Below are positions 1 through 5,522 of a stretch of 10,550 nt of DNA, piece by piece (within the stretch, counting starts at the first letter, position 1; the number at the start of each line of letters is the position of its first letter). A program made the translations under genes and the position numbers. Location of the stretch: NCBI GenBank assembly GCA_934097015.1, contig CAKONF010000032.1:1-10550 (forward strand), written 5' to 3'. This stretch comes from an uncultured Bacilli bacterium (GTDB lineage: Bacteria; Bacillota_I; Bacilli_A; RF39; UBA660). A model generated the notes under the pieces. That model ran no database searches, was not told the origin of the DNA, and was given only the letters and a program-made list of their open reading frames with translations.

Positions 1-9
1 CTCCTTTTT

Positions 10-93
10 TTACACGAAAAAACATATTTCTTTATACCCCCCCCCCCAACGATTTTTGGGGTTGGGGAAGAAGTATGTTTCTTGTTTTTTCAT
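10..93 (-). other. Possible 27-codon small ORF running through an 11-G tract
   Basis: Seen: an ATG at 93-91 opens a frame of 27 codons ending in TAA at 12-10. The peptide starts MKKQETYFF and contains NRWGGGYKE, the glycines being encoded by the G11 tract. Its ATG overlaps by four bases (ATGA) the stop of a 9-codon frame at 119-90, which reads MPKYKFYDS and has an AAGG stretch just upstream. If the tract held ten Gs instead of eleven, the 27-codon frame would stay open to the window edge; with twelve it would stop at once. Known: ATGA overlaps are typical of coupled translation in this genome, as seen at ireB-ruvX and trhP1-trhP2. Not known: whether either peptide is made. It resembles no family I recognise. 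Confidence 0.2.
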
Positions 94-94
94 G
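13..94 (-). repeat. Long imperfect inverted repeat (rod hairpin) with a C11/G11 tract
   Basis: Seen: the outer arms at 13-24 and 83-94 pair over 12 bp with one G-T wobble. The inner arms CCCCAAC (44-50) and GTTGGGG (61-67) pair perfectly around a 10-nt loop. Between them, AT-rich segments near 24-33 and 68-77 also match with one exception. The 11 C residues at 37-47 stand out sharply in an AT-rich genome. The element lies between a promoter and a Shine-Dalgarno sequence, so as RNA it would fold in the leader of the next gene. No T-run follows it on the minus strand, so it is not a simple terminator. It could also be a small mobile hairpin element. Confidence 0.55.
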
Positions 95-134
95 AATCGT
101 AAAATTTGTATTTAGGCATTTCTACCTTAAATAT

Positions 135-163
135 AATATATCAAAACTAGTAAATATTGTAAA
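135..163 (-). promoter_or_regulatory. Sigma-A type promoter with extended -10
   Basis: On the minus strand, -35 TTTACA (163-158, 5 of 6 to consensus) is followed after exactly 17 nt by -10 TATATT (140-135, 5 of 6), preceded by TGA, an extended -10 signature. The predicted start is near 128. An 8-bp perfect inverted repeat, TATCAAAA/TTTTGATA (169-176 and 139-146), brackets the -35 and overlaps the -10. It would drive the gene beyond the left edge. Confidence 0.6.
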
Positions 164-217
164 TGCTTTTTTGATAAATTTCTACAATTTTTATTATTGA
201 GATAAAATTTATTTTAT

Positions 218-246
218 AAAAAAAAGATACCAATAAACAGTATCTT
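218..246 (-). terminator. Intrinsic terminator of greA and its operon
   Basis: Reading the minus strand, a 7-bp perfect stem (AAGATAC at 246-240, GTATCTT at 230-224) closes a 9-nt loop, and a T-run (eight As at 218-225 on the plus strand) follows directly. The upstream arm overlaps the greA stop codon at 247-245, so there is almost no 3' untranslated sequence. Confidence 0.8.
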
Positions 247-715
247 AAGCAATTTTAACTATTTTTATATCGTAAGAACCATTAGGACTTTCTACACTAA
301 TAGTATCTCCAACTTTTTTATCCATTATAGCTTTACCAATAGGAGATTCATTTGATATTTTATTTTCAAATGGATCAGCTTCCATTGAACCTACAATTGA
401 ATATTCTTCCTCTTCATCATCATCTACATATTTAACCGTAACAGTAGTTCCAACAGCAACTTTATCTCCACTAGCCTTTTCTATAATTTTAGCATGTTCT
501 AACATATACTCTAATTCTTGAATTCTAGCTTCAATCTTAGCTTGTTCATCTCTTGCAGCATCATAATCTGCATTTTCAGATAAATCACCTTGAGCTCTAG
601 CCTCTTTTATAGCTTCTATAATTCTAGGTCTATCCTCATTTTTTAAAGTATTTAATTCAGTCTCTAAATCCAAATAACCCTCACTAGTAAGTAAAAATTC
701 TTTCTTTTGTCTCAT
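245..715 (-). CDS. greA: Transcription elongation factor GreA
   Basis: GreA enters the secondary channel of backtracked RNA polymerase and triggers cleavage of the transcript 3' end so that elongation can resume. The 156-residue product matches the usual length of about 158. An N-terminal coiled coil (about residues 1-75) carries the acidic tip GDLSENADYDAARDEQ with D44 and E47, the residues that act at the polymerase active site. The C-terminal FKBP-like domain (about 80-156) shows the family's SPIGKA motif. The start is ATG at 715, with AAAGGTG six bases upstream; a GTG at 724 in the same frame falls inside that ribosome site and is rejected. It is last in the operon, 68 nt after trhP2. In B. 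subtilis udk sits in this gap, but no udk is present here. Confidence 0.97.
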   Translation of the reverse strand: MRQKKEFLLTSEGYLDLETELNTLKNEDRPRIIEAIKEARAQGDLSENADYDAARDEQAKIEARIQELEYMLEHAKIIEKASGDKVAVGTTVTVKYVDDDEEEEYSIVGSMEADPFENKISNESPIGKAIMDKKVGDTISVESPNGSYDIKIVKIA

Positions 716-783
716 ATATATCACCTTTCAAAATTTAATTCATTTTAATACATTAATTTTAACAATTAACTTTCATAAGAATA

Positions 784-1989
784 CTACATTTCATCTGAAA
801 TGTCAAATACTTTTAACCTCATCATATCATATTTACAAAGTTTATTTTTAACTCTTAATTTAATAATCATTTGAGGGTGTCTAGCAACATCAATTTTATT
901 ATTATCTTCATCAATTATTTCTTCAACCTTATAATTAAAAGTCTCTGTATTAGGTCCAAAAAATTGTACTATTGTTCCAACAGAAAAGTTATTTCTTTGC
1001 TCTATAGTTGCTACACCATCTTTATAATCAAGTACTAATCCTAAAAAATCTTGATTAGATAATTCTTGTCTTCCTAAATAATATTGTTCATCAACTCCTG
1101 GTAATTTATCAAAAAATTGTGGAGTAGATTCTCTATTAGCACATCTATTTAAAATGTTAAGACAATAATTAGTATATGCATCTGTTATGGTTTTATTTAC
1201 AATTTTATCAATTAATCTTCTATAAACTAATATTACAGTAGCAACATAATATACACTACGCATTCTACCCTCAATTTTAAATGAATTTACACCAACTTCT
1301 ATCATTTCTTTTATAAATGGAACCATATTTAAATCTTTAGGAGTCATACTAAATGGCTTTTCAGTTATTTTATTATTAAATTTATCTAAATAATTAAATT
1401 CCCATCTACATATTTGAGCACAACCACCTCTATTAGAATCTCTATTAGTACAATAATTTGATAATACACATCTACCACTTATACTAGTACACATTGCCCC
1501 ATGTATAAAAGCCTCTAAATCTAAATTAGTAGCATCTTTAATTTCTTTAATATCTTTCTTACTACATTCTCTTGCTAACACTAATCTTTTTGCACCTAAA
1601 CTCTTATAAAATAAAGCACTCTCTTTATTAGATATACTCGCTTGTGTACTAATATGTAATTCTAATTTCAAATTAAGTTCCTTATGTAATTTCATAACTA
1701 CTATATCACTAACAATAATACCATCTACATTAATACTATCTAAGTATAATAAATATTCTTTTAATCCATCTAACTCATCATTATGAAAAACTATATTTAC
1801 TGTAACATAAACTTTTTTATTTAAATCATGTGCATAACAAACTGCTTTCTTTATTTCTTCATTACTAAAATTTTTAGCATTAGCACGCAAACTAAAATTA
1901 ACACCACCAATATATATAGCATCTGCACCATAAAGACAAGCAAATTTTAATCTTTCTAAATCACCCGCAGGACTAAGTAATTCTATCAT
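784..1989 (-). CDS. trhP2: U32-family tRNA U34 hydroxylase, catalytic-type subunit TrhP2 (YrrO)
   Basis: TrhP proteins hydroxylate the wobble uridine of certain tRNAs to ho5U34, using prephenate-dependent chemistry; TrmR then methylates it. The 401-residue product starts with the U32 hallmark IELLSPAGDLERLKFAC and has a TIM-barrel-like N-terminal part. The U32 signature lies at about 159-176 (EAFIHGAMC...GRCVLS). Cysteines 167, 174, 190 and 194 have the spacing of the iron-sulfur ligands in U32 enzymes such as TrhP, RlhA and UbiU. FKIEGRMRS (237-245) and a C-terminal beta-rich region follow. The older label 'collagenase-like peptidase U32' is misleading. The ATG sits in a 4-bp ATGA overlap with trhP1 behind GGGGGAAAAG, suggesting coupled translation of the two subunits. 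Confidence 0.92.
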   Translation of the reverse strand: MIELLSPAGDLERLKFACLYGADAIYIGGVNFSLRANAKNFSNEEIKKAVCYAHDLNKKVYVTVNIVFHNDELDGLKEYLLYLDSINVDGIIVSDIVVMKLHKELNLKLELHISTQASISNKESALFYKSLGAKRLVLARECSKKDIKEIKDATNLDLEAFIHGAMCTSISGRCVLSNYCTNRDSNRGGCAQICRWEFNYLDKFNNKITEKPFSMTPKDLNMVPFIKEMIEVGVNSFKIEGRMRSVYYVATVILVYRRLIDKIVNKTITDAYTNYCLNILNRCANRESTPQFFDKLPGVDEQYYLGRQELSNQDFLGLVLDYKDGVATIEQRNNFSVGTIVQFFGPNTETFNYKVEEIIDEDNNKIDVARHPQMIIKLRVKNKLCKYDMMRLKVFDISDEM

Positions 1990-2783
1990 TTCTTTTCCCC
2001 CAATTTATATATAGTTTTCCTATTCATAAAACCATCATCATATTCTATTTCACTTTCATTATTTAATATTTTTTTCATTTCATCATAATCTATACCATTA
2101 GGATAAACCAAATAAAATAAAATATTATTATCATTAAATTCATTTAAATAATTAATTATATTAAAATATTTATTATTAAAAACAATAGTTCCTTTATCAC
2201 TTTCTTTAGCATAAAATTTATTATTAGTAATACTTTCTTCTAATATAACTTCTTTATTATCTCCTAATTCAAAATATTTATTATAATTAGTTAATAAATA
2301 TCTTCTAGAATACATAACAGGATTTTTACCAAATATATTTAAAACAACTGGTTTAATACTTTTATCAATTATATCTTTTACTTCTAAACATGTTAATTCA
2401 TTAGAAATAACAACACTATATACCATATCTAAATAACAATTAATAGATTGATAATTAGTAGCAAAATGTGATTGATTCCAAATTAATTTTATACCAGTAT
2501 CTTTTAACATATTATAAACACCAATATCTTCAAATATTATTCCATCAAAATCATATAGTTTATGTATAATATTTTTAAATTTATCACAATCTTCATTATT
2601 AAATACTCTATTAATTAATAAATATTTATTACAATCTATATTATCTATTTCTTCTAAGTTAAAAGACTTATATCCAATACTAAAATCATTTACTGCAAAA
2701 AGAAAATTGTTTATACCAATTTTCTTATATTTATCTATATCATTTAAATTTTCTATATTAAATAGTATCTTTTCTTTTTTCAT
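1986..2783 (-). CDS. trhP1: Shortened, degenerate U32-family partner subunit TrhP1 (YrrN-like)
   Basis: This is the position of B. subtilis yrrN, whose product pairs with YrrO in U34 hydroxylation. The 265-residue protein keeps a recognisable U32 layout. NQSHFATNYQS (103-113) matches the STQASISNKES of its partner, VVLNIFGKNPVMYSRRYLL (146-164) matches the U32 signature, and DDGFMNRKTIY (249-259) resembles the YrrN C-terminus. It is shorter than YrrN (about 309) and has none of the signature cysteines, so it probably carries no iron-sulfur cluster and serves a structural or tRNA-binding role. Asn, Lys and Ile dominate, indicating fast drift. The ATG at 2783 lies 26 bp inside the end of trmR and has only a weak AAAAGAA ribosome site, so translation is probably coupled to trmR. 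Confidence 0.8.
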   Translation of the reverse strand: MKKEKILFNIENLNDIDKYKKIGINNFLFAVNDFSIGYKSFNLEEIDNIDCNKYLLINRVFNNEDCDKFKNIIHKLYDFDGIIFEDIGVYNMLKDTGIKLIWNQSHFATNYQSINCYLDMVYSVVISNELTCLEVKDIIDKSIKPVVLNIFGKNPVMYSRRYLLTNYNKYFELGDNKEVILEESITNNKFYAKESDKGTIVFNNKYFNIINYLNEFNDNNILFYLVYPNGIDYDEMKKILNNESEIEYDDGFMNRKTIYKLGEKK

Positions 2784-3366
2784 TTCTTTTAAAGCTTACT
2801 GATAAGCCATCTCCAATATCATAAAATTTAGTAACATAGTCTTTATTTTCTTTTAAGTATTCAATATATTTTTCTATCTTATTAACTATTCCTCTAACAT
2901 TTCTAGATTTAATTAAGTCTTTATTTTTTACAAGTCCATGAAATTTTAAATTATCTGTTATTATAACACCACCTGCATTTAAGTAATTAGAAAATTTTTC
3001 AAAGTATTTAATATATTGTCCTTTAGCTGCATCAATAAATATTAAATCATATTTAACATCACCTAAATTAACTTCCATAGCATCATTATATACTAGTTCT
3101 ATTCTTTTATCTAATCCACTTTTATTTACATTTTTAACAGCTTCTTTATATCTCTTTTCATCTCTTTCAATAGTTGTTATTTCACAAAAACTGTTTGCAT
3201 TTGCCATAAGTATTGCACTATATCCAATTGCAGTACCTATTTCTAATATAGACTTAACTTGATTTAATTTAATATATTTCATTATAAATTTAATAGAATC
3301 TAATTCAATAATAGGTACATTATTAGTACTTGCATAATGTTCCATTTCTAAAATTAACTCTTTCAT
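2758..3366 (-). CDS. trmR: tRNA 5-hydroxyuridine methyltransferase TrmR (YrrM)
   Basis: TrmR methylates ho5U34 to 5-methoxyuridine (mo5U) using S-adenosylmethionine, the last step of the pathway begun by the two TrhP genes downstream. The 202 residues show a class I methyltransferase of the metal-dependent O-methyltransferase type (Pfam Methyltransf_3). Motif I is LEIGTAIGYS (41-50), the acidic residue that binds the SAM ribose is in TTIERDE (E67), and metal ligands are expected at D112 (FIDAAKG) and D138-N139 (ITDNL). The ATG at 3366 follows GGGTGG by five bases. It lies 14 nt after mltG and overlaps trhP1 by 26 bp. Older annotations call it a caffeoyl-CoA O-methyltransferase-like protein; the neighbourhood favours the tRNA role. 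Confidence 0.9.
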   Translation of the reverse strand: MKELILEMEHYASTNNVPIIELDSIKFIMKYIKLNQVKSILEIGTAIGYSAILMANANSFCEITTIERDEKRYKEAVKNVNKSGLDKRIELVYNDAMEVNLGDVKYDLIFIDAAKGQYIKYFEKFSNYLNAGGVIITDNLKFHGLVKNKDLIKSRNVRGIVNKIEKYIEYLKENKDYVTKFYDIGDGLSVSFKRNEKRKDTI

Positions 3367-3380
3367 AATACCACCCTATT

Positions 3381-4445
3381 CTAGTAAGTATACCACTTAC
3401 CCTCACTTTTTAATTTTGAAACTGTTTGTGTATGTTCACTACTTGTTTTACTAAAATACGTATTTTTTTCTTTATCAGCAACAAAATAATAATAATCATT
3501 TTCTGTAGGTTCAATTACAGCAGATATACTAGACAAACTTGAACTACATATTGGTCCCACAGGAAGTCCACTAACACATGTTCCTCTAGTATTATAACCA
3601 TTACAACTATCTAAATCTTTTTGAGATAAATCTCTAGAAAAATCTTTACCTACCGCATAATAAGTAGTAACGTCACTACCTAAACTCATATTTGATTTCA
3701 AACGATTATAAAATACACCAGCAACCATACTTCTATCTTTAGAATTAACACCCTCTAATTCAACAATACTAGCTAACGTTAATAATTGATGAATGTTGTA
3801 GCTACTTAATTCTATTTCTTCTTTATAATTAGATAATTTAGTTTCCATATTATCTAACATCTTTTCAATTATTTCCTCTATTGTACTATTTTTCTTAAAC
3901 TCATAAGTATCAGGATATAAATACCCTTCTAAAGGATAATATATTTTATCATTAAAAATATCTTCAGTAATAAAAGAATACTTATTAATTAATTTAGTCA
4001 AATATTCTTTATCAGACAACTTATTATTAATCTCATCTTCACTATAACCAAAATTATCACTTATTTGTTTAACATAAGTACTAAGTCTTTTCCCCTCTAC
4101 AAATGTAATTTTTATACTTTCATTTTCTACATTACTAGCATCTTCTAACATACTAATTATCTCATTAGTACTTAAATCTCTACTTAATTTATAAGTACCA
4201 GCATAAAGTTCTTTATTTTTTAATTTAACAATTATCTTAGTAACAAATTCACTTCTAATCAAATCTTTACTTTTAAGTTCACTAATTATTTTATTTTTAC
4301 CCCATCCATTCTCTACAGTAAACATTACGATTTTATCATCTTTTTTATTTATAGGAGATAACTCGTGTATAAAAATTATACTCGCACTAGTAATTAAAAT
4401 AAATATTAAAAGAATAACAATTATAAAAATTTTTTTATGTTTCAA
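3381..4445 (-). CDS. mltG: Endolytic murein transglycosylase MltG (YceG/YrrL family)
   Basis: MltG cuts nascent glycan strands near the membrane and so sets their length. The 354-residue protein has a short basic N-terminus, one membrane helix (about 6-26), a LysM-like region (about 40-110) and the YceG catalytic domain outside the cell. Visible motifs are LEGYLYPDTY (172-181), TLASIVE with the expected catalytic glutamate E229, the substrate-groove stretch LGSDVTTYYAV (255-265), GLPVGPI (293-299) and FSKTSSEHTQTV near the end. Three cysteines (281, 290, 300) surround the YNTR segment and could form a disulfide. The start is TTG at 4445, chosen because a perfect AGGAGG (4458-4453) lies seven bases upstream and no in-frame ATG is near. 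It begins two bases after the DUF1292 stop. Confidence 0.95.
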   Translation of the reverse strand: MKHKKIFIIVILLIFILITSASIIFIHELSPINKKDDKIVMFTVENGWGKNKIISELKSKDLIRSEFVTKIIVKLKNKELYAGTYKLSRDLSTNEIISMLEDASNVENESIKITFVEGKRLSTYVKQISDNFGYSEDEINNKLSDKEYLTKLINKYSFITEDIFNDKIYYPLEGYLYPDTYEFKKNSTIEEIIEKMLDNMETKLSNYKEEIELSSYNIHQLLTLASIVELEGVNSKDRSMVAGVFYNRLKSNMSLGSDVTTYYAVGKDFSRDLSQKDLDSCNGYNTRGTCVSGLPVGPICSSSLSSISAVIEPTENDYYYFVADKEKNTYFSKTSSEHTQTVSKLKSEGKWYTY

Positions 4446-4447
4446 AT

Positions 4448-4717
4448 CTATTCCTCCTCTTTATTATTAATACTAGCAAAAATCTGTTCTATTAAATTCC
4501 ATTCTTCTTGCGATTTAATTTCCCCAAGATCTCCACTATCACTATATGGATCATACGTATTAGCATAAACTTTTATATTACCAAGTTCATCTTTAGTATT
4601 ATCTGTATATACAATATAACTTTTTTTAGTATCATCACTATCAAAAGTAAACAAAACATCACATTCTATTTCTTTTCCATTAATATCATTTATTAATATT
4701 TTCCCATTTTCATTCAT
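4448..4717 (-). CDS. yrzB: DUF1292 family small acidic protein (YrzB-like)
   Basis: An 89-residue acidic protein of the DUF1292 family, which has no established biochemical function but sits between ruvX and mltG in many Bacillota, as here. The family pattern is visible: an N-terminal beta segment (GKILINDINGKEIECDVLFTFDSDDTKK), then SYIVYTDN, a tyrosine- and aspartate-rich middle (VYANTYDPYS), and a C-terminal helix around EWNLIEQIFASI. The ATG at 4717 follows AAAGGATTAATAT and lies three bases after the ruvX stop. The last codons (NKEEE) are written by the GAGGAGGAA that serves as the ribosome site of mltG, so this C-terminal acidic tail and the mltG initiation signal constrain each other. 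Confidence 0.88.
   Translation of the reverse strand: MNENGKILINDINGKEIECDVLFTFDSDDTKKSYIVYTDNTKDELGNIKVYANTYDPYSDSGDLGEIKSQEEWNLIEQIFASINNKEEE
4453..4458 (-). promoter_or_regulatory. Consensus Shine-Dalgarno supporting the TTG start of mltG
   Basis: AGGAGG on the minus strand, fully complementary to the 16S rRNA tail, stands seven bases before TTG at 4445. It lies inside the glutamate codons at the end of the DUF1292 gene. Elsewhere in the window ribosome sites are mostly weaker AGGTG or AAAGG types, so the strong site may compensate for the poor TTG start. Confidence 0.8.
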
Positions 4718-4720
4718 ATA

Positions 4721-5134
4721 TTAATCCTTTCTAGATTTTAAATAAGTATCTAATATAATACTAGCTGCATACGCATCAATAACTTTTTTTCTCTTCATAC
4801 GCTTAGTATCAGTACTTATTAAATATTTCTCTGCTTCAACAGTACTCAATCTTTCATCAACTAAATGAATTTTAATATCTATTTTCTTCTCTAATTCACT
4901 TTTAAAATTCAAACTTCTTTCACTCGCATAACCTAAAGAATTATTCATATTTTTAGGTAAACCAAGTACTAATTCATCAACTTGTTCTTCTTTTATTATA
5001 TTTATTAACTCATCAATTAATTTATTAATATCATCATATCTTAAAACTTTATAAGGACTGGATATAATTCCTAACTTATCACTTATAGCAAGTCCTAAAG
5101 TTTTAGTGCCTAAATCTAATCCTAAATATTTCAT
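4721..5134 (-). CDS. ruvX: YqgF/RuvX family RNase H-fold nuclease (YrrK)
   Basis: The YqgF/RuvX family has an RNase H fold and has been linked both to processing of the 16S rRNA 5' end and to Holliday junction resolution; which applies here cannot be told from sequence. At 137 residues it has the normal length. The expected acidic active-site residues are present: D7 in YLGLDLGTKTLGLAISD, E94 in HLVDERLST, and D120 in KKVIDAYAAS. LVLGLPKNMNNSLG (56-69) is the family's substrate-loop motif. The ATG at 5134 overlaps the ireB stop in an ATGA, and the DUF1292 gene follows after three bases, which is the standard Bacillota order. The gene looks intact and ordinary. Confidence 0.94.
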   Translation of the reverse strand: MKYLGLDLGTKTLGLAISDKLGIISSPYKVLRYDDINKLIDELINIIKEEQVDELVLGLPKNMNNSLGYASERSLNFKSELEKKIDIKIHLVDERLSTVEAEKYLISTDTKRMKRKKVIDAYAASIILDTYLKSRKD

Positions 5135-5379
5135 AAATTATTTTTAATATAATACTCTAATACATTTTTTATAATTTTTTCCCTATCTATACTAGTAATT
5201 TTATTTCTAGCATTTTGAAAACTAGTAATATACCCTGGATCTCCAGTTATTAAATATCCAATAATTTGACTAGTTGCATTATAACCTCTACTATCTAAAC
5301 TTTTATAAACTTCAACTAATGTATCACTAACCATTTTTTCTTCTATATCACTAATATTATACATACTTGTATTATCCAT
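5131..5379 (-). CDS. ireB: IreB family regulatory phosphoprotein (YrzL)
   Basis: IreB is a small protein phosphorylated by the PASTA-domain Ser/Thr kinase IreK in Enterococcus, where it restrains cephalosporin resistance. The 82-residue product shows the family core: VEVYKSLDSRGYNATSQIIGYLITGDPGYITS with GYN, Q-I-[IV]-GY and SGDP/TGDP motifs, then ARNKI, the R-E-K-II helix and a short C-terminus. Threonines near the N-terminus, the usual phosphorylation zone, include DNTS (2-5). The start is ATG at 5379, with GGAGTG (5390-5385) five bases upstream; an in-frame TTG at 5397 lies upstream of that site and is rejected. It is first in the operon. In most relatives alaS precedes it; here frr and a terminator do. 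Confidence 0.9.
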   Translation of the reverse strand: MDNTSMYNISDIEEKMVSDTLVEVYKSLDSRGYNATSQIIGYLITGDPGYITSFQNARNKITSIDREKIIKNVLEYYIKNNL

Positions 5380-5401
5380 ATTATCACTCCTAGACAATTA
5401 T

Positions 5402-5430
5402 ATTTTATCATTATTACACATTATTAACAA
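5402..5430 (-). promoter_or_regulatory. Promoter of the ireB-greA operon
   Basis: On the minus strand, -35 TTGTTA (5430-5425, 4 of 6) and -10 TAAAAT (5407-5402, 5 of 6) are separated by exactly 17 nt, with TGA before the -10 as an extended -10 element. The predicted start near 5395 leaves a leader of about 16 nt that holds the ireB ribosome site. The -35 begins one base after the T-run of the frr terminator. Confidence 0.55.
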
Positions 5431-5431
5431 G

Positions 5432-5459
5432 AAAAAAAGAATACTAGTTAACGTATTCT
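5432..5459 (-). terminator. Intrinsic terminator of frr
   Basis: On the minus strand a 7-bp perfect stem (AGAATAC at 5459-5453, GTATTCT at 5444-5438) with an 8-nt loop is followed at once by a T-run (seven As at 5432-5438 on the plus strand). It separates frr from the ireB operon. Confidence 0.8.
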
Positions 5460-5471
5460 ATAATAATTTTA

Positions 5472-5503
5472 GATGGAATAATTGATATATTTATTATTCC
5501 ATC
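5472..5503 (-). repeat. Perfect 11-bp hairpin in the frr 3' untranslated region
   Basis: GATGGAATAAT (5472-5482) and ATTATTCCATC (5493-5503) are exact reverse complements around a 10-nt AT-rich loop. It lies 20 nt after the frr stop and 13 nt before the frr terminator stem. Neither strand has a T-run next to it, so it does not look like a terminator itself. It may stabilise the frr transcript or be a protein-binding palindrome; the sequence does not tell which. Confidence 0.7.
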
Positions 5504-5522
5504 AGAAAGTTTTAAAATACTT

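Larger units (their letters stand above)
1..128 (-). promoter_or_regulatory. Leader region of the next gene downstream, which starts just outside the window
   Basis: Seen: on the minus strand this stretch follows a good promoter at 135-163 and ends at the window edge with an A-run and GGAG (positions 1-4), a Shine-Dalgarno core with no start codon left in the window. Inferred: it is the roughly 128-nt 5' leader of a gene beginning just past the left edge. It holds a long imperfect hairpin (13-94) with an 11-base G tract (C tract at 37-47 on the plus strand) and two tiny overlapping ORFs (90-119 and 10-93), described separately. I do not recognise a known riboswitch or T-box class. It could also be the start of a coding region whose frame is broken at the G tract. 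Confidence 0.45.

Noticed and set aside
37..67. Telomere-like or G-quadruplex element from GGGGTTGGGG and the G11 tract
   Set aside because: The G-runs on the two strands pair with each other in a hairpin, and each strand alone lacks four well-spaced G-runs.
1..119. UGA read as tryptophan, joining the leader mini-ORF into a longer gene
   Set aside because: Core genes end at UGA at their normal family lengths (ireB, trhP1) and the tryptophans checked use TGG, so the standard bacterial code applies.
202..217. Palindrome ATAAAAT-TT-ATTTTAT after the greA terminator
   Set aside because: It consists only of A and T in a very AT-rich spacer, and chance occurrence is too likely to call an operator.
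716..724. GTG start giving GreA three extra residues
   Set aside because: The GTG is part of the AAAGGTG ribosome site; ATG at 715 has correct spacing and matches the family N-terminus.
784..2783. Secreted collagenase-like peptidases (U32 label)
   Set aside because: No signal peptides are present, and the cysteine pattern plus linkage to trmR fits tRNA hydroxylation by TrhP.
4508..4696. Plus-strand open frame of 62 codons
   Set aside because: It lies opposite the DUF1292 gene, has a low-complexity Ile/Phe/Ser composition expected from the complement of an AT-rich gene, and no ribosome site.
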